From Bordetella avium (GTDB lineage: Bacteria; Pseudomonadota; Gammaproteobacteria; Burkholderiales; Burkholderiaceae_B): DNA of 64,000 nt. The notes below the pieces were generated by a model. That model saw only the letters and a list, made by a program, of their open reading frames with translations. It was not told where the DNA came from and ran no database searches. This document shows, in pieces, positions 1 to 9,669 of the stretch (position 1 is the first letter of the stretch; every line of letters begins with the position of its first letter). The position numbers were made by a program, and so were the translations under genes. The DNA is taken from the NCBI RefSeq assembly GCF_034424645.1, contig NZ_CP139969.1, positions 1,240,001 through 1,304,000 of the forward strand. Reading direction: 5' to 3'.

Positions 1-1
1 G

Positions 2-2116
<2,115 letters not shown>

Positions 2117-2123
2117 GTTTTAA

Positions 2124-2202
<79 letters not shown>

Positions 2203-2210
2203 GCAAAATC

Positions 2211-2248
2211 AAAGGGTTGCGTGTGATCACGCAACCCTTTGTTTTTTT
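2211..2248. terminator. Terminator between tRNA-Ile2 and integrase
   Basis: Perfect 13-bp hairpin (AAAGGGTTGCGTG, loop TGAT, then its complement) followed by GTTTTTTT on the plus strand. In the minus direction the arm also encodes the last residues of the integrase, whose stop codon overlaps the loop. It probably ends tRNA transcripts and may stop integrase transcripts too. Confidence 0.85.
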
Positions 2249-3219
2249 GCGTCTGGGGATTTTCTGCCAATGTTGGCAAGGGCACCCCCGATGGTCTCGG
2301 TTGCTAAGTGGGCGTAGCGCTTGGTGCTGGTCGCTGACTTGTGCCCCAGAACCGCCCCGACGGTATACAAATCGACTGAAGCATTGATCATTTCGCTGGC
2401 AGCGCTGTGCCGCAGGTCGTGGAAGCGAAGGTGTCCCATGCCGACGGCCCTGGCGGCTTTTTTGAAATTCTTGCTCATTGTCCATTTGTCACGCATTCGG
2501 ACTTTGGCCGCAGCATTTGCCTTCGGGTGGATCGGCACAAAGCGGGGCAACCCATTTTTGGTGTCGGGCAGCTTGAATAAGCCGTCCTCCCGCACAGCGG
2601 CAACAACTTCGCCAAGCCGCATTCCGCTATAAAAAGAGATTCGGATCGCCGCCCGAGTAGCTTTGCAAGTGCAAGCTTTTGCAATCAACAGCATTCCACG
2701 CCGGTCGGTGTAGAACTGGCGTTCATTGCGTACAGTCGGCGTGAGAACGCGGGCGCCGGGGTCGTGCTCAGACATGCCGTGGCGCTTCCAGGCATAGCGG
2801 CAGGCGCTGACCAAGTATCGGATGCGGTTTCTTTTCGTGGCTGGCGCCAGTTCTGACCCGTCGTCCCGAATAGCCTTTTCGCCGTAAAGCTTGCAGGCCT
2901 CAGCCAATTCGCTTATCGGCTTGCCTCGGTAGGCCCAGTACATCAGGCCCAGCTCTCGAATGATTATGTCGCCCGACTTGAGGTGCGGCGCCCGCTCTTT
3001 TAGATAGATCGTGACAGCATCCTCAATCAGGAATTGCGGGCGCTCGACACGAGTTGCAACGGCGTAGAGGCGCGCGGCTTCTTGGCGGTCGTAGGCGTCT
3101 GCCTGGGCACGACTCCACGACTTCGGAAGAAGCTTGGAAGTGCGGACTCGCTTGCCTTCAATGGCGCGGTCGAACTCAAAGACGAAACAACCGCGCGCTT
3201 TGTCTCGATATATCGGCAT
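2227..3219 (-). CDS. int: Phage tyrosine-recombinase integrase
   Basis: Catalyses site-specific integration and excision at the tRNA attachment site. Starting at MPIYRDKARG it is 330 aa. An N-terminal arm/core-binding region is followed by a C-terminal catalytic domain with the full set of residues: Arg201 (SGMRLGEV), His267-x-x-Arg270 (FHDLRHSAAS), His293 (LGHKSATSTKRY) and the nucleophile Tyr302. The frame could start further upstream (21 residues more), but the MPIYRDK start fits the family better. It is transcribed toward attL and lies just downstream of an excisionase-like gene whose frame overlaps its 5' end. Confidence 0.95.
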   Translation of the reverse strand: MPIYRDKARGCFVFEFDRAIEGKRVRTSKLLPKSWSRAQADAYDRQEAARLYAVATRVERPQFLIEDAVTIYLKERAPHLKSGDIIIRELGLMYWAYRGKPISELAEACKLYGEKAIRDDGSELAPATKRNRIRYLVSACRYAWKRHGMSEHDPGARVLTPTVRNERQFYTDRRGMLLIAKACTCKATRAAIRISFYSGMRLGEVVAAVREDGLFKLPDTKNGLPRFVPIHPKANAAAKVRMRDKWTMSKNFKKAARAVGMGHLRFHDLRHSAASEMINASVDLYTVGAVLGHKSATSTKRYAHLATETIGGALANIGRKSPDAKKQRVA

Positions 3220-3368
3220 GATGCTATGTACTCGGTGAGATCTTCTTTTGTAAAGAGGATGCGGCGCCCGAACCTGTGGCAAGGGATTGGCCCGCCAGGG
3301 GCGGCAAGATCATAGACGGTGCGCTGTGCCACGCACAAAACAGCGGCCGCCTCTGCGACGCTCAACAT
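3027..3368 (-). CDS. Excisionase-like helix-turn-helix protein
   Basis: Small DNA-binding protein beside the integrase. The first 50 residues (MLSVAEAAAVLCVAQRTVYD to LTEYIASC) match the MerR-like winged HTH of phage excisionases and AlpA/HTH_17 proteins. The start has a strong GGAGG 4 nt upstream. The rest of the 113-aa frame is low in recognisable structure and overlaps the integrase frame by about 190 nt, so the C-terminal half may be unimportant. It probably biases Int toward excision or regulates int; this is inferred from position and domain. Confidence 0.75.
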   Translation of the reverse strand: MLSVAEAAAVLCVAQRTVYDLAAPGGPIPCHRFGRRILFTKEDLTEYIASCRYIETKRAVVSSLSSTAPLKASESALPSFFRSRGVVPRQTPTTAKKPRASTPLQLVSSARNS

Positions 3369-3377
3369 ATCGCCTCC

Positions 3378-3401
3378 AAAAATAAACCCGCGCTAGGCGG
3401 G
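3378..3401 (-). terminator. Hairpin with T tract just before the excisionase gene
   Basis: Reading the minus strand, CCCGC-CTAGC-GCGGG is followed by TTTATTTTT, and then directly by the GGAGG of the HTH gene. It belongs to a set of similar intergenic hairpins in this prophage. Confidence 0.55.
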
Positions 3402-3457
3402 CCTCCAAGCATTACGTGTGGTGTCCAGCAGTCGCTGGATAGCGTCATCGATCATGA

Positions 3458-3712
3458 TCAGCAGTGCTCGTCCGCGACGATGCCGGGCGTCTCAGTTGTT
3501 CGAGGATTTCGGATAACTGGCGCTGGCGCAGCGCGGTGATTCCACGCGCAGCCGCAGTCCTGGCCTTCCTCGCCTGTTTCGAGCCGGGCTCCGCAGTCGC
3601 CACACTCCACAACGCAGGATTGGAACGGTGTTCCAATGCGCTCAAAATATGCAGAGGCACACCCGCAGAATGGGCACGGCTCAAGTACGGTCTGTTTGGT
3701 GTTGGGGGTCAT
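3458..3712 (-). CDS. Lar-like restriction alleviation / zinc-ribbon protein
   Basis: 84 aa from the ATG that overlaps the previous stop as ATGA and sits 7 nt after GGAGGT. LEPCPFCGCASAYFE, then CVVECGDCGA and a downstream AWNHRA match the pattern of Lar-family proteins (LKPCPFCG ... W N) of lambdoid prophages, which alleviate type I restriction. Two CxxC pairs suggest one zinc site. The Lar assignment rests on the motif layout only; some family members have no tested role. Confidence 0.7.
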   Translation of the reverse strand: MTPNTKQTVLEPCPFCGCASAYFERIGTPFQSCVVECGDCGARLETGEEGQDCGCAWNHRAAPAPVIRNPRTTETPGIVADEHC

Positions 3713-3891
3713 GCTTGATACCTCCATGCTTTTATTTCGTGGGTCTCCCAGTGGTCCGCGCCGTCTCGGCTCCAGTACCTGCCTGCGCGAAAGTAGCCGT
3801 CTATGCCGTGGGCTTCGATGTTCGTGGAGATTGCTCCGCCTGTGACAAACCTGATTGATCGCATCGGTAAGGGGTTAATTCCTGGCCACAT
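3709..3891 (-). CDS. Small phage protein, unknown
   Basis: 60 aa (MWPGINPLPMRSIRFVTGGA...). No domain recognised; rich in Trp and Arg near the C terminus (AGRYWSRDGADHWE). It ends in ATGA overlap with the Lar-like gene and starts 4 nt after the upstream gene, so it sits as a link in the coupled early operon. Judged real by this tight packing rather than by similarity. Confidence 0.5.
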   Translation of the reverse strand: MWPGINPLPMRSIRFVTGGAISTNIEAHGIDGYFRAGRYWSRDGADHWETHEIKAWRYQA

Positions 3892-3894
3892 CCC

Positions 3895-4188
3895 CTACCT
3901 CCCTTCGCCCTGGATGGATGGGGCGGCAGACCGGCGCGAGGCATTGAGCAATTGCCCGGCCTTGCGAACGGCCGCGTCTATCTCAGACCCGTCAACGTAC
4001 AGCGTCACGCTGCGGAAACTGATCGTGTACTCTCGCAGCTTGCTCAGTAGGGCCAGGGCTTCCGTCAGCTTTTCGTTTGCGGCGGCGGCTGTCAGGCGCG
4101 TAGTGCATTGCAGCAGGCATCGGCCAGCGTAGAGACAATCGCCGCTGGCCACGGTGCAGGCTGGCCTGGGGATGAAGTCCTTGCCCAT
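3895..4188 (-). CDS. Phage hypothetical protein with Cys cluster
   Basis: 97 aa from the ATG in the TGATG junction with the gene upstream, preceded by AAAGGTGG. The N terminus has four Cys in about 20 residues (CTVASGDCLYAGRCLLQC), followed by a helical Ala/Leu-rich part. No family recognised. A GTG one codon earlier is an alternative start. Confidence 0.55.
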   Translation of the reverse strand: MGKDFIPRPACTVASGDCLYAGRCLLQCTTRLTAAAANEKLTEALALLSKLREYTISFRSVTLYVDGSEIDAAVRKAGQLLNASRRSAAPSIQGEGR

Positions 4189-4700
4189 CACTCACCACCT
4201 TTGCCCTGCTGGGCGGCAATGGCGGCGTCGATGGCGGCATCGAGCGACTGTCCTCGGGCCGCGTGACCACCGCCGTCATATATCGTCCAGTCGTCATGCT
4301 CTCGGAAGGATTCGAGCGAGCGCAGCCATCGATACCGTGCCGCGTCCTTGGCATCCCGCGCATCTGCGGCAGGGCTGGCCTGGGGCGCGGTGTAGAGTGC
4401 CAAATACTCTGACTGGTACACACCAGACGGGTCGGCAAAAGTGAATTTCGGGTCAGAGTTTCTTTCTCGCTTTGCCATCATCCACGCCACCGGCTCCGCG
4501 CTCGTCTCGGATGTGTCGACATGTCGACACCCGTCAGCATCGGGTGCGCTTGCCAGGGCGGAGCGCAGTTCTTTCAGGCCGTGCAGGACGAGCGGCCAGT
4601 TGACGGGCCAATCCTGGCCCATCGGCGCGGCGTTCTCGATTGCGTCGATTGCGAGATCCAGTGGGAGTTGCCAGCCTTGAGGGATAACTTGATTGGTCAT
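4188..4700 (-). CDS. Phage hypothetical protein, ARYRWLR-type
   Basis: 170 aa from MTNQVIPQGW, with AAGGAA before the ATG; a longer frame to 4754 lacks a good ribosome site. The N-terminal half (DLAIDAIENAAPMGQDWP) and the C-terminal DAARYRWLRSLESFREHDDW ... SLDAAIDAAIA are patterns often seen in prophage early-region proteins of unknown role. Coupled to the next gene by TGATG. Confidence 0.7.
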   Translation of the reverse strand: MTNQVIPQGWQLPLDLAIDAIENAAPMGQDWPVNWPLVLHGLKELRSALASAPDADGCRHVDTSETSAEPVAWMMAKRERNSDPKFTFADPSGVYQSEYLALYTAPQASPAADARDAKDAARYRWLRSLESFREHDDWTIYDGGGHAARGQSLDAAIDAAIAAQQGKGGE

Positions 4701-4832
4701 GTGAATTCCTTTTCTCCGCCCAGGGCGGACACCTAAGACGACAAATCCAGGCATATCGGGACTCCAGGTGGGAAGAGGGGGAGGGCAGCGCCAGTAGATG
4801 GCCTCCGTTGGTTGTGGCGCCGCCCTGGGGGA

Positions 4833-5849
4833 TCAGTCCGCCGAGGTCAGCTTGGCGCGGCGGTTCTGGTAGGCGCGTTGCAGTGCGTCGTAATGCTCAT
4901 CCGGGGCATCGCGCAGGCTGTCGCCAACCAGGTCGAGCGCGTCGAGGCTTGCCGCGTCTGCGATCTGCGGGAACAGGGGGGAGGGGTCGTAGGTGATCGC
5001 CGCCGGCGCGGCGTCGTCATCACCCGGTGCGGGCGTGATGTATTCGCCCTCCAGAACGTTGTCCAGTGCTTGCGATTCGCCGCGAGCGTTCAGCTCGTCC
5101 AGTGCGGCGGCGTTGGCCAGCTCAATGCTCACGGGCAGATACTTGAACAGGCGGCGCAGTACGGTCTTGCGGCCCATCTCTGCAAAGTGCGCACCCCAGG
5201 GGCTAGCGTCGGTCTTTTTGGCCCGCACGGCCTGCTGCCAGCCTTGCGAGGCGTTGCGAATCTCGATGATCTGCTGCTCGCTCATCACCTCGAAGGCGTG
5301 GCCGCCACCGACCAGCTTGGCGACTGCATAGAAAGCGATGATGGCGCCGCGTTCGCCCATGGCCGGCTTGTGCTCCAGCTTTTCATCCAGGCCGTAGGCA
5401 TATTCAAAATGATCGTTCTCGTGTACGGCATGGGCGGCGATGCTCACGATCTGGCCGGATCGGCGGGCGAGGTCGATCAGTCCCTTGTAGCCCAGGACAA
5501 TCTGAACCTCGATCTTGTCTGTCACCCAATCATTCCCTTGCTTGCGGCGCTTCTCGAAGGGGATCAAGTAGGCGTGGCCAAGGGGGGTGTTCGGCTCCAG
5601 ACCAAGCTGCGAGCACTGCACAACCGCGCCCATCAAGGATTCGACCGTGCAACCCATCAGCTTCGGCGTGGTGCGTAGCGCGCCCAGTGCGATTTTCAGC
5701 ATACGGTCGGCGCTGACGTGGCGCGGTAGCACGGCGGCCAGCGTGGACTTTTGGGAATCAAAAAATGCCTTTACCTGGCCGATGCCGGCCTGCGAGGCGA
5801 CCATCTTGGATGTTTTCTTGAGGTCAGCGAGGGAGGTGGTTTGCGACAT
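4833..5849 (-). CDS. recT: RecT-family single-strand annealing protein
   Basis: 338 aa from MSQTTSLADL. Anneals complementary ssDNA in phage recombination, working with an exonuclease. Family pattern seen: SADRMLKIALGALRTTPKLM, SLMGAVVQCSQLGLEPN, the LIPF-EKR and VQIVLGYKGLIDLARRSG core, and the C-terminal EMGRKTVLRRLFKYLP. The C-terminal 80 residues are acidic and variable, as usual. A 130-nt stretch downstream holds only an imperfect inverted repeat. The exonuclease gene lies immediately upstream, as in RecET-type pairs. Confidence 0.93.
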   Translation of the reverse strand: MSQTTSLADLKKTSKMVASQAGIGQVKAFFDSQKSTLAAVLPRHVSADRMLKIALGALRTTPKLMGCTVESLMGAVVQCSQLGLEPNTPLGHAYLIPFEKRRKQGNDWVTDKIEVQIVLGYKGLIDLARRSGQIVSIAAHAVHENDHFEYAYGLDEKLEHKPAMGERGAIIAFYAVAKLVGGGHAFEVMSEQQIIEIRNASQGWQQAVRAKKTDASPWGAHFAEMGRKTVLRRLFKYLPVSIELANAAALDELNARGESQALDNVLEGEYITPAPGDDDAAPAAITYDPSPLFPQIADAASLDALDLVGDSLRDAPDEHYDALQRAYQNRRAKLTSAD

Positions 5850-5860
5850 GGTTGGTCCTG

Positions 5861-6715
5861 TCATTCGTCGTTGAATGCCCAGTTGGGCAGGGATGCGAGG
5901 TGGACACCCTGGCCGAAACCGGGCCAGTTGCCCGAGGTCAGGCATTCGGCATAGGTGCTGAGATTGCGGCGATAGTCGCGGCGCCCCTGGTCCTGGCTTC
6001 GCGGATCGAGCATCACGGCGCTGGCGGCGAACGGCCAGGCATCCTGGACGGCAACAAAGATGAAGGCCAGCACGGTCTTACCGCTGGCAGCCGCGTAGCC
6101 GTCCGTATAAAAGGCGTCTTGGACGTGGTACCGCTTTCGGGCGATCTGGTGCGAAAACTCATGTGGGCTTGCATCGCTGAAGGTTTTCACGTCCAGCAAG
6201 ATCACGCCGGACTCGCCCGCCGGGTGGCACCAGTCAGGGCGGCACCGACACAGGACGCCGGTTTCCTGGTCGATCCAGTAGGCGGATGATTCGGCCACGC
6301 CAGCGGCCAGCGCCTCGGCCACGTCCGGCAGGCGGCGCACGGCTTCGGCCTGCCGCATTGCCGTCTCTCTCTGGTCTGGCTTGATGCCGATGACGCCAGC
6401 GGGTAGCGCCGCCTCGAAGGCTTTCCATTCCTTAGTCGAACGGGTCACATCCGGGCCGACTGCGTACCGCTTGGCAAATTCTTCAGGCTCCAGAATTGCG
6501 CAGTGCGCAAGCTGGCCCTCCAGCTGGCCCTTACGCTCCGGCTCAGGCGGGCGCACCGGGTTCAGGGTCAGGTCATAGAAATTGGCCGGCGAGACATTGA
6601 TGCGATCAAGGCCCGTTTTGCTGATACCTGGGCCGCCGTGGTACTGCTCAATCGGCTGGCCTTCGATCACGCACGGGGCATCAATCAGGCGGGTGGCTTC
6701 GGTGATGGCGTTCAT
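5861..6715 (-). CDS. RecE-like PD-(D/E)XK exonuclease
   Basis: 284 aa. Probable 5'-3' dsDNA exonuclease partner of RecT, matching the nuclease domain of exonuclease VIII. Seen: HYGGPGISKTGLDRI-type N terminus, GQLAHCAILEPEEFAKRY, the metal-binding LLDVKT after VILL, and the QDAFYTDGY (Q-x(3)-Y) motif, all in family order. It lacks the long N-terminal region of E. coli RecE, as most phage versions do. It lies 11 nt before recT in the same operon. Confidence 0.88.
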   Translation of the reverse strand: MNAITEATRLIDAPCVIEGQPIEQYHGGPGISKTGLDRINVSPANFYDLTLNPVRPPEPERKGQLEGQLAHCAILEPEEFAKRYAVGPDVTRSTKEWKAFEAALPAGVIGIKPDQRETAMRQAEAVRRLPDVAEALAAGVAESSAYWIDQETGVLCRCRPDWCHPAGESGVILLDVKTFSDASPHEFSHQIARKRYHVQDAFYTDGYAAASGKTVLAFIFVAVQDAWPFAASAVMLDPRSQDQGRRDYRRNLSTYAECLTSGNWPGFGQGVHLASLPNWAFNDE

Positions 6716-6718
6716 GTC

Positions 6719-6904
6719 TCAATCCTTAGCCGCATACGCGGTCTTGCCGCAGCCTTCGCAGGCGGTGAGGGTGGATGGGTGGGCGTCGAGGGTCGGGCCG
6801 ATCAGCCCAGTGGCCATCGCCAGCGCGGCGACCATGGCGGCGTATCCGGCCAGGTCGAGGTCCAGGCGCTTGGCGTGCAGGTAGGCGAGGGCGCGGCGGA
6901 TCAT
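6719..6904 (-). CDS. Small phage membrane protein
   Basis: 61 aa from MIRRALAYLHAK; start overlaps the preceding stop as ATGA. One hydrophobic segment (about residues 17-37, YAAMVAALAMATGLIG) and a C-terminal CEGCG pair. No family recognised. Its place just upstream of the exonuclease suggests co-expression only. Confidence 0.6.
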   Translation of the reverse strand: MIRRALAYLHAKRLDLDLAGYAAMVAALAMATGLIGPTLDAHPSTLTACEGCGKTAYAAKD

Positions 6905-7188
6905 GCATGTATCTCCCGGCCCTCGGCGTGGGCCTTGCCCATGAGGAGCCGTGCGATGCCGATAAGATCGGCGCGCAGTTCGCGTTGTGTTTGGGTTACG
7001 TATTCTGGTACCGGCGTTGTGCTGAGAGCCGTTAATGCGATCCGGCACAGCGCGTCATGGCCTCCGTCGATAATGGCATCCGCCCACCACTCACGGTCTT
7101 GACCGAAAGCGATGTCGGCCTCTCCAGCAAATAGCTCATACAGTGCGTCGATAATCTGCTGGTCAGTTAGCTCGGGGTAATGCAGCAT
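6901..7188 (-). CDS. Phage hypothetical protein
   Basis: 95 aa from MLHYPELTDQQ, with TGGAG 5 nt before the ATG; an in-frame extension to 7221 has no ribosome site. Acidic first half (IIDALYELFAGEADIAFGQD), then a helical part. Role unknown. Coupled by ATGA to the membrane protein gene downstream. Confidence 0.6.
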   Translation of the reverse strand: MLHYPELTDQQIIDALYELFAGEADIAFGQDREWWADAIIDGGHDALCRIALTALSTTPVPEYVTQTQRELRADLIGIARLLMGKAHAEGREIHA

Positions 7189-7277
7189 GATTTCTCCAGG
7201 CAAAGGGAGTCCGACCCGCATCGCAAGGGATGCGGGGGACAGGGGTGAGTCAGTGGTGGGTTAAAGGCCAGCCGGCA

Positions 7278-8024
7278 CTACCAATGCGTGGTGTGCAGTG
7301 CCTTGAGGTGCTCGCCTGCTTGGTCACGGGAGCGGCAAGCGGCGTCGGCGATCCCGTTCAAGTAACTGAATAGGTTCCGAATTTTCGTGATGTACTCATG
7401 GGCCAAGGCATCGCCGAGGTCGCCGTCTGCAATCAGGTTGAGCACGAGATCATCGCGCAGCAGTTGGTGATGGCCGTTGACGGCGCCGAACGCGATGCGT
7501 CGGCGCAGATGCTCACGGATGAGTACAAATGCCTCGCCAGCGAGGACGCCCGCGCGCGCATTCAGTGCAGCTTGGATGTGCTCAGGTAGCTCGATGGTGA
7601 GGTCTGACTGGCCAGAGAGCAGCAGCTCGGCGGGGTCGATGCGCGGCGTGCCGTAGCTGCCCGTCTTGCGGATGGTGGGTAGGACCTCGGCCGTGACCCA
7701 CTTGCGGAATCTGTGAGGTAGTGTCCCTGGCTTGACAGCATCCCGGCACCGCAGCACCAGGGTGTACATGCCGGATTCACTGATTACAGATTGGAATTGA
7801 GCACCACCCCGTTTACCGGAATGACCCTCAGTTGAACTTAGGGTCATTTTTTCATCGTCATCCAGCGCTTTTAACGACTCACTCGGATTGCTGAGCTTCA
7901 GCGCTTTGCACAGATCGGCAGCAATGAACCATGGTTCGCCATTGATGACGACGACCCGTACAACATGGGATTCAAAGTTGAATGCGGTGGAATCAGGCTG
8001 AAAAGCCAGGGCGGATTGCGACAT
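7278..8024 (-). CDS. Bro-N domain phage antirepressor-like protein
   Basis: 248 aa from the ATG 8 nt after AGGAG (a GTG three codons upstream is less likely). The first 120 residues are a Bro-N domain: HVVRVVVINGEPWFIAADLC, KALKLSNPSESL, VISESGMYTLVLRCRDAVKP, FRKWVTAEVLPTIRKTGSYG. The C-terminal 125 residues are helical and unrecognised. Such proteins often antagonise phage repressors or bind DNA early in infection. The Bro-N call is firm; the antirepressor role is inferred. Confidence 0.88.
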   Translation of the reverse strand: MSQSALAFQPDSTAFNFESHVVRVVVINGEPWFIAADLCKALKLSNPSESLKALDDDEKMTLSSTEGHSGKRGGAQFQSVISESGMYTLVLRCRDAVKPGTLPHRFRKWVTAEVLPTIRKTGSYGTPRIDPAELLLSGQSDLTIELPEHIQAALNARAGVLAGEAFVLIREHLRRRIAFGAVNGHHQLLRDDLVLNLIADGDLGDALAHEYITKIRNLFSYLNGIADAACRSRDQAGEHLKALHTTHW

Positions 8025-8089
8025 GATGAACACTCCTGCTTGAGTCTTACAGACCCTGCCGAAGTGTTCTTACGCACATCCAGCAAGGT

Positions 8090-8168
8090 GGCCGGGAGGT
8101 TAAGAACTCGAAAGCAGTCGAGCGGACTTCTTTCCCTTTCGGGTGTTGTATCCGTCGCCCTCCCGGCC
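8090..8168. other. Inverted repeat that could fold a structured RNA
   Basis: GGCCGGGAGG (8090-8099) and CCTCCCGGCC (8159-8168) are perfect complements 59 nt apart, extended by one A-T and one G-T pair. The enclosed part holds a smaller CTCG/CGAG hairpin. It sits in the non-coding divergent region between the Bro-N gene and the gene at 8377. Function unknown. Confidence 0.4.
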
Positions 8169-8330
8169 ATAGCTCAATGTCCGGGCGCAAAAATACCGCT
8201 GCTGACGGGTGCGGATACCGCTACTTTCGGGAGTTCTTACGCTCCATCCCTCTCGGGACGGGATCAAGATATCCCTGGCGCGGTTCGCGTGTCAGCGTTG
8301 GCTATTGTAATCGGACTATTCTCATAGTCA

Positions 8331-8358
8331 TTGCGCCCCGCTGCTACATGGCTACAAT
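8331..8358 (+). promoter_or_regulatory. Promoter for the coiled-coil gene at 8377
   Basis: TTGCGC (8331-8336) and TACAAT (8353-8358) with 16-bp spacing, followed by AAAGGAG and an ATG at normal distance. Predicted from sequence only. Confidence 0.55.
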
Positions 8359-8376
8359 CGGGGCAAAGGAGTGACC

Positions 8377-8676
8377 ATGAGCATTGTTACATTTGACACC
8401 CTGAAGTTTGTCGAGACCTTGGAAAAGGCCGGGGTTAGCCGTGAGCAAGCGTCTGCTATGGCCACCGCCGTCAAGGATTCCCACGAGGGTGCAGAACTGG
8501 CGACCAAGGCGGATTTGCGCGATGTCGAATCCAAGCTCATTGGCGAAACCGTTGATCTGCGCCACGAGATGAATATCCGCTTCGCCAAAGTTGAAGGCGA
8601 ACTCACCTTGCTCAAATGGATGCTCGGGTTGGTCATTGCGGGTATTGCCTCACTGATCCTGAAGGCGTTTTTCTGA
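8377..8676 (+). CDS. Coiled-coil protein with C-terminal membrane anchor, DUF1640-like
   Basis: 99 aa from MSIVTFDTLKF. The pattern fits DUF1640/CCDC90-like proteins: FVETLEKAGVSREQASAMATAV, then ATKADLRDVESKL coiled coil, then a terminal transmembrane helix (WMLGLVIAGIASLILKAFF). It is alone on the plus strand within the minus-strand early operon and has its own promoter and AAAGGAG site, so it may be expressed in the lysogen. Its stop is adjacent to the stop of the convergent gene (TGATCA). Confidence 0.75.
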   Translation: MSIVTFDTLKFVETLEKAGVSREQASAMATAVKDSHEGAELATKADLRDVESKLIGETVDLRHEMNIRFAKVEGELTLLKWMLGLVIAGIASLILKAFF

Positions 8677-8802
8677 TCAAGCGGCATCCTTAGCCAGGTC
8701 GATCAGCCTGCGCTCGATGCGCTGGCGTAGATCGCCACGGTTGTGCCCCAGGTAGCGTTCGTCACGAGGAAACGCCGGGCCGCCGTCGTTGATCTTGGTC
8801 AT
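8677..8802 (-). CDS. Small phage protein (GGPAFP type)
   Basis: 41 aa from MTKINDGGPAFP, a common start of short prophage proteins of unknown role, ending in a basic RQRIERRLIDLAKDAA helix. AAGGGAG lies upstream of the ATG, and the start overlaps the HNH gene's stop region. The terminal helix resembles the C terminus of the 108-residue protein encoded at 9666-9992 (RQRIEARLLELSE), hinting at a shared short domain. Confidence 0.65.
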   Translation of the reverse strand: MTKINDGGPAFPRDERYLGHNRGDLRQRIERRLIDLAKDAA

Positions 8803-9284
8803 GGCTGCTCCCTTGATTGGTCGCGTATGCGGATTTTCTCCATCGCGCTCAGGTGGCCTGCTCGCGCATTGCATGCCTTGTGGGCCAGTACCAGATTGCT
8901 GATGTGGTTCGGGCCACCGTGGGCAACCGGTACCAAATGCTCGGCGCTGCGGTCATCGTCGGATGTGTGCTCATGGCAGAAAAAGCAGCGGTCGCCGTCT
9001 CGCTCCAGCAGGGTGCGGATCAGCGGGCTGACCTTGGCCCTCTTTGTCCGGACGCCAGCGTCCCAGGCCATCGCGCCTTTGTAAGCGCTCCAGGCCGCTA
9101 AGGCTTGGCCGGTGAAAGTAGTGCTGCCTTTGGCATTGCTGTAGATGATCGCCACGCCCGATGCGCAGTCGAAACGCACCAGCTCCCATTCACTTGTCGG
9201 GCGAAGCACCTGGGCACCGCGAGCTACGAGCCATTCGAGGAACTTGGGGCGGGCGGCTTCAACCTGCTTTCGGCTCGGGGTCAT
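8799..9284 (-). CDS. HNH endonuclease
   Basis: 161 aa. C-terminal HNH domain: CFFCHEH, then AEHLVPVAHGGPNHISNLVL and HKACNARAGHLSA, giving the two zinc CxxC-type sites and the catalytic His of the bba-metal fold. The N-terminal 90 residues (WELVRFDCASGVAIIYSNAKG) are of unknown fold. Its place in the early operon suggests a role in DNA processing rather than packaging. Coupled to the neighbouring gene by ATGA. Confidence 0.85.
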   Translation of the reverse strand: MTPSRKQVEAARPKFLEWLVARGAQVLRPTSEWELVRFDCASGVAIIYSNAKGSTTFTGQALAAWSAYKGAMAWDAGVRTKRAKVSPLIRTLLERDGDRCFFCHEHTSDDDRSAEHLVPVAHGGPNHISNLVLAHKACNARAGHLSAMEKIRIRDQSREQP

Positions 9285-9565
9285 GGCTGCCCCCCGGTGG
9301 CTTTGGCGATTGCGGCGCGATTCTCGGCAATCTGAGCCTCAACCTCGCTCTGCGGCCGTTGCTCATGCAACATCGCTGTCAAGAGACTCTGCGTTTCTTG
9401 CAGCGCCTCCAACAGATCGGGCGCGGCGGCGAGCACCTTTGCATCGTCTAGCCCTGGCTCTTCGGTAAAGACGCAAACTACGCTGCCATCAGCCGCGATC
9501 AGTTCGCCGCAATAGCCTGGCTCGTAGTCGTAACGCCACGGACCCTTCGTATGTTTCGTCGTCAT
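9281..9565 (-). CDS. Phage hypothetical protein (HTKGPW / AAAPDLLEAL type)
   Basis: 94 aa. N-terminal KHTKGPWRYDYEPGYCGELI and central AKVLAAAPDLLEALQETQSLL are a well-known signature of short prophage proteins with no known function; the tail is a predicted coiled coil. Start overlaps the stop of the 35-codon gene upstream as ATGA. Confidence 0.75.
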   Translation of the reverse strand: MTTKHTKGPWRYDYEPGYCGELIAADGSVVCVFTEEPGLDDAKVLAAAPDLLEALQETQSLLTAMLHEQRPQSEVEAQIAENRAAIAKATGGQP

Positions 9566-9669
9566 ACCGCCTCTCTCAGAAACGCCATAGCGCGATCACC
9601 GGCCAGGGCCATTGGGTAAGCGGCAGCAAGGCCGCACAAGATGAAAAGGGTGGATTGCAGGGCGGTCAC
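9562..9669 (-). CDS. 35-aa hydrophobic peptide, coupled on both sides
   Basis: GTG start overlapping the upstream stop (GTGA) and stop overlapping the downstream start (ATGA). The peptide is V/MTALQSTLFILCGLAAAYPM followed by ALAGDRAMAFLREAV, a single membrane helix with a short charged tail. Double 4-nt overlap is strong evidence that it is translated. Function unknown. Confidence 0.6.
   Translation of the reverse strand: MTALQSTLFILCGLAAAYPMALAGDRAMAFLREAV

Noticed and set aside
4812..5678. Long plus-strand frame opposite recT
   Set aside because: A shadow of recT caused by high GC at the third codon position; no ribosome site and no protein-like sequence.
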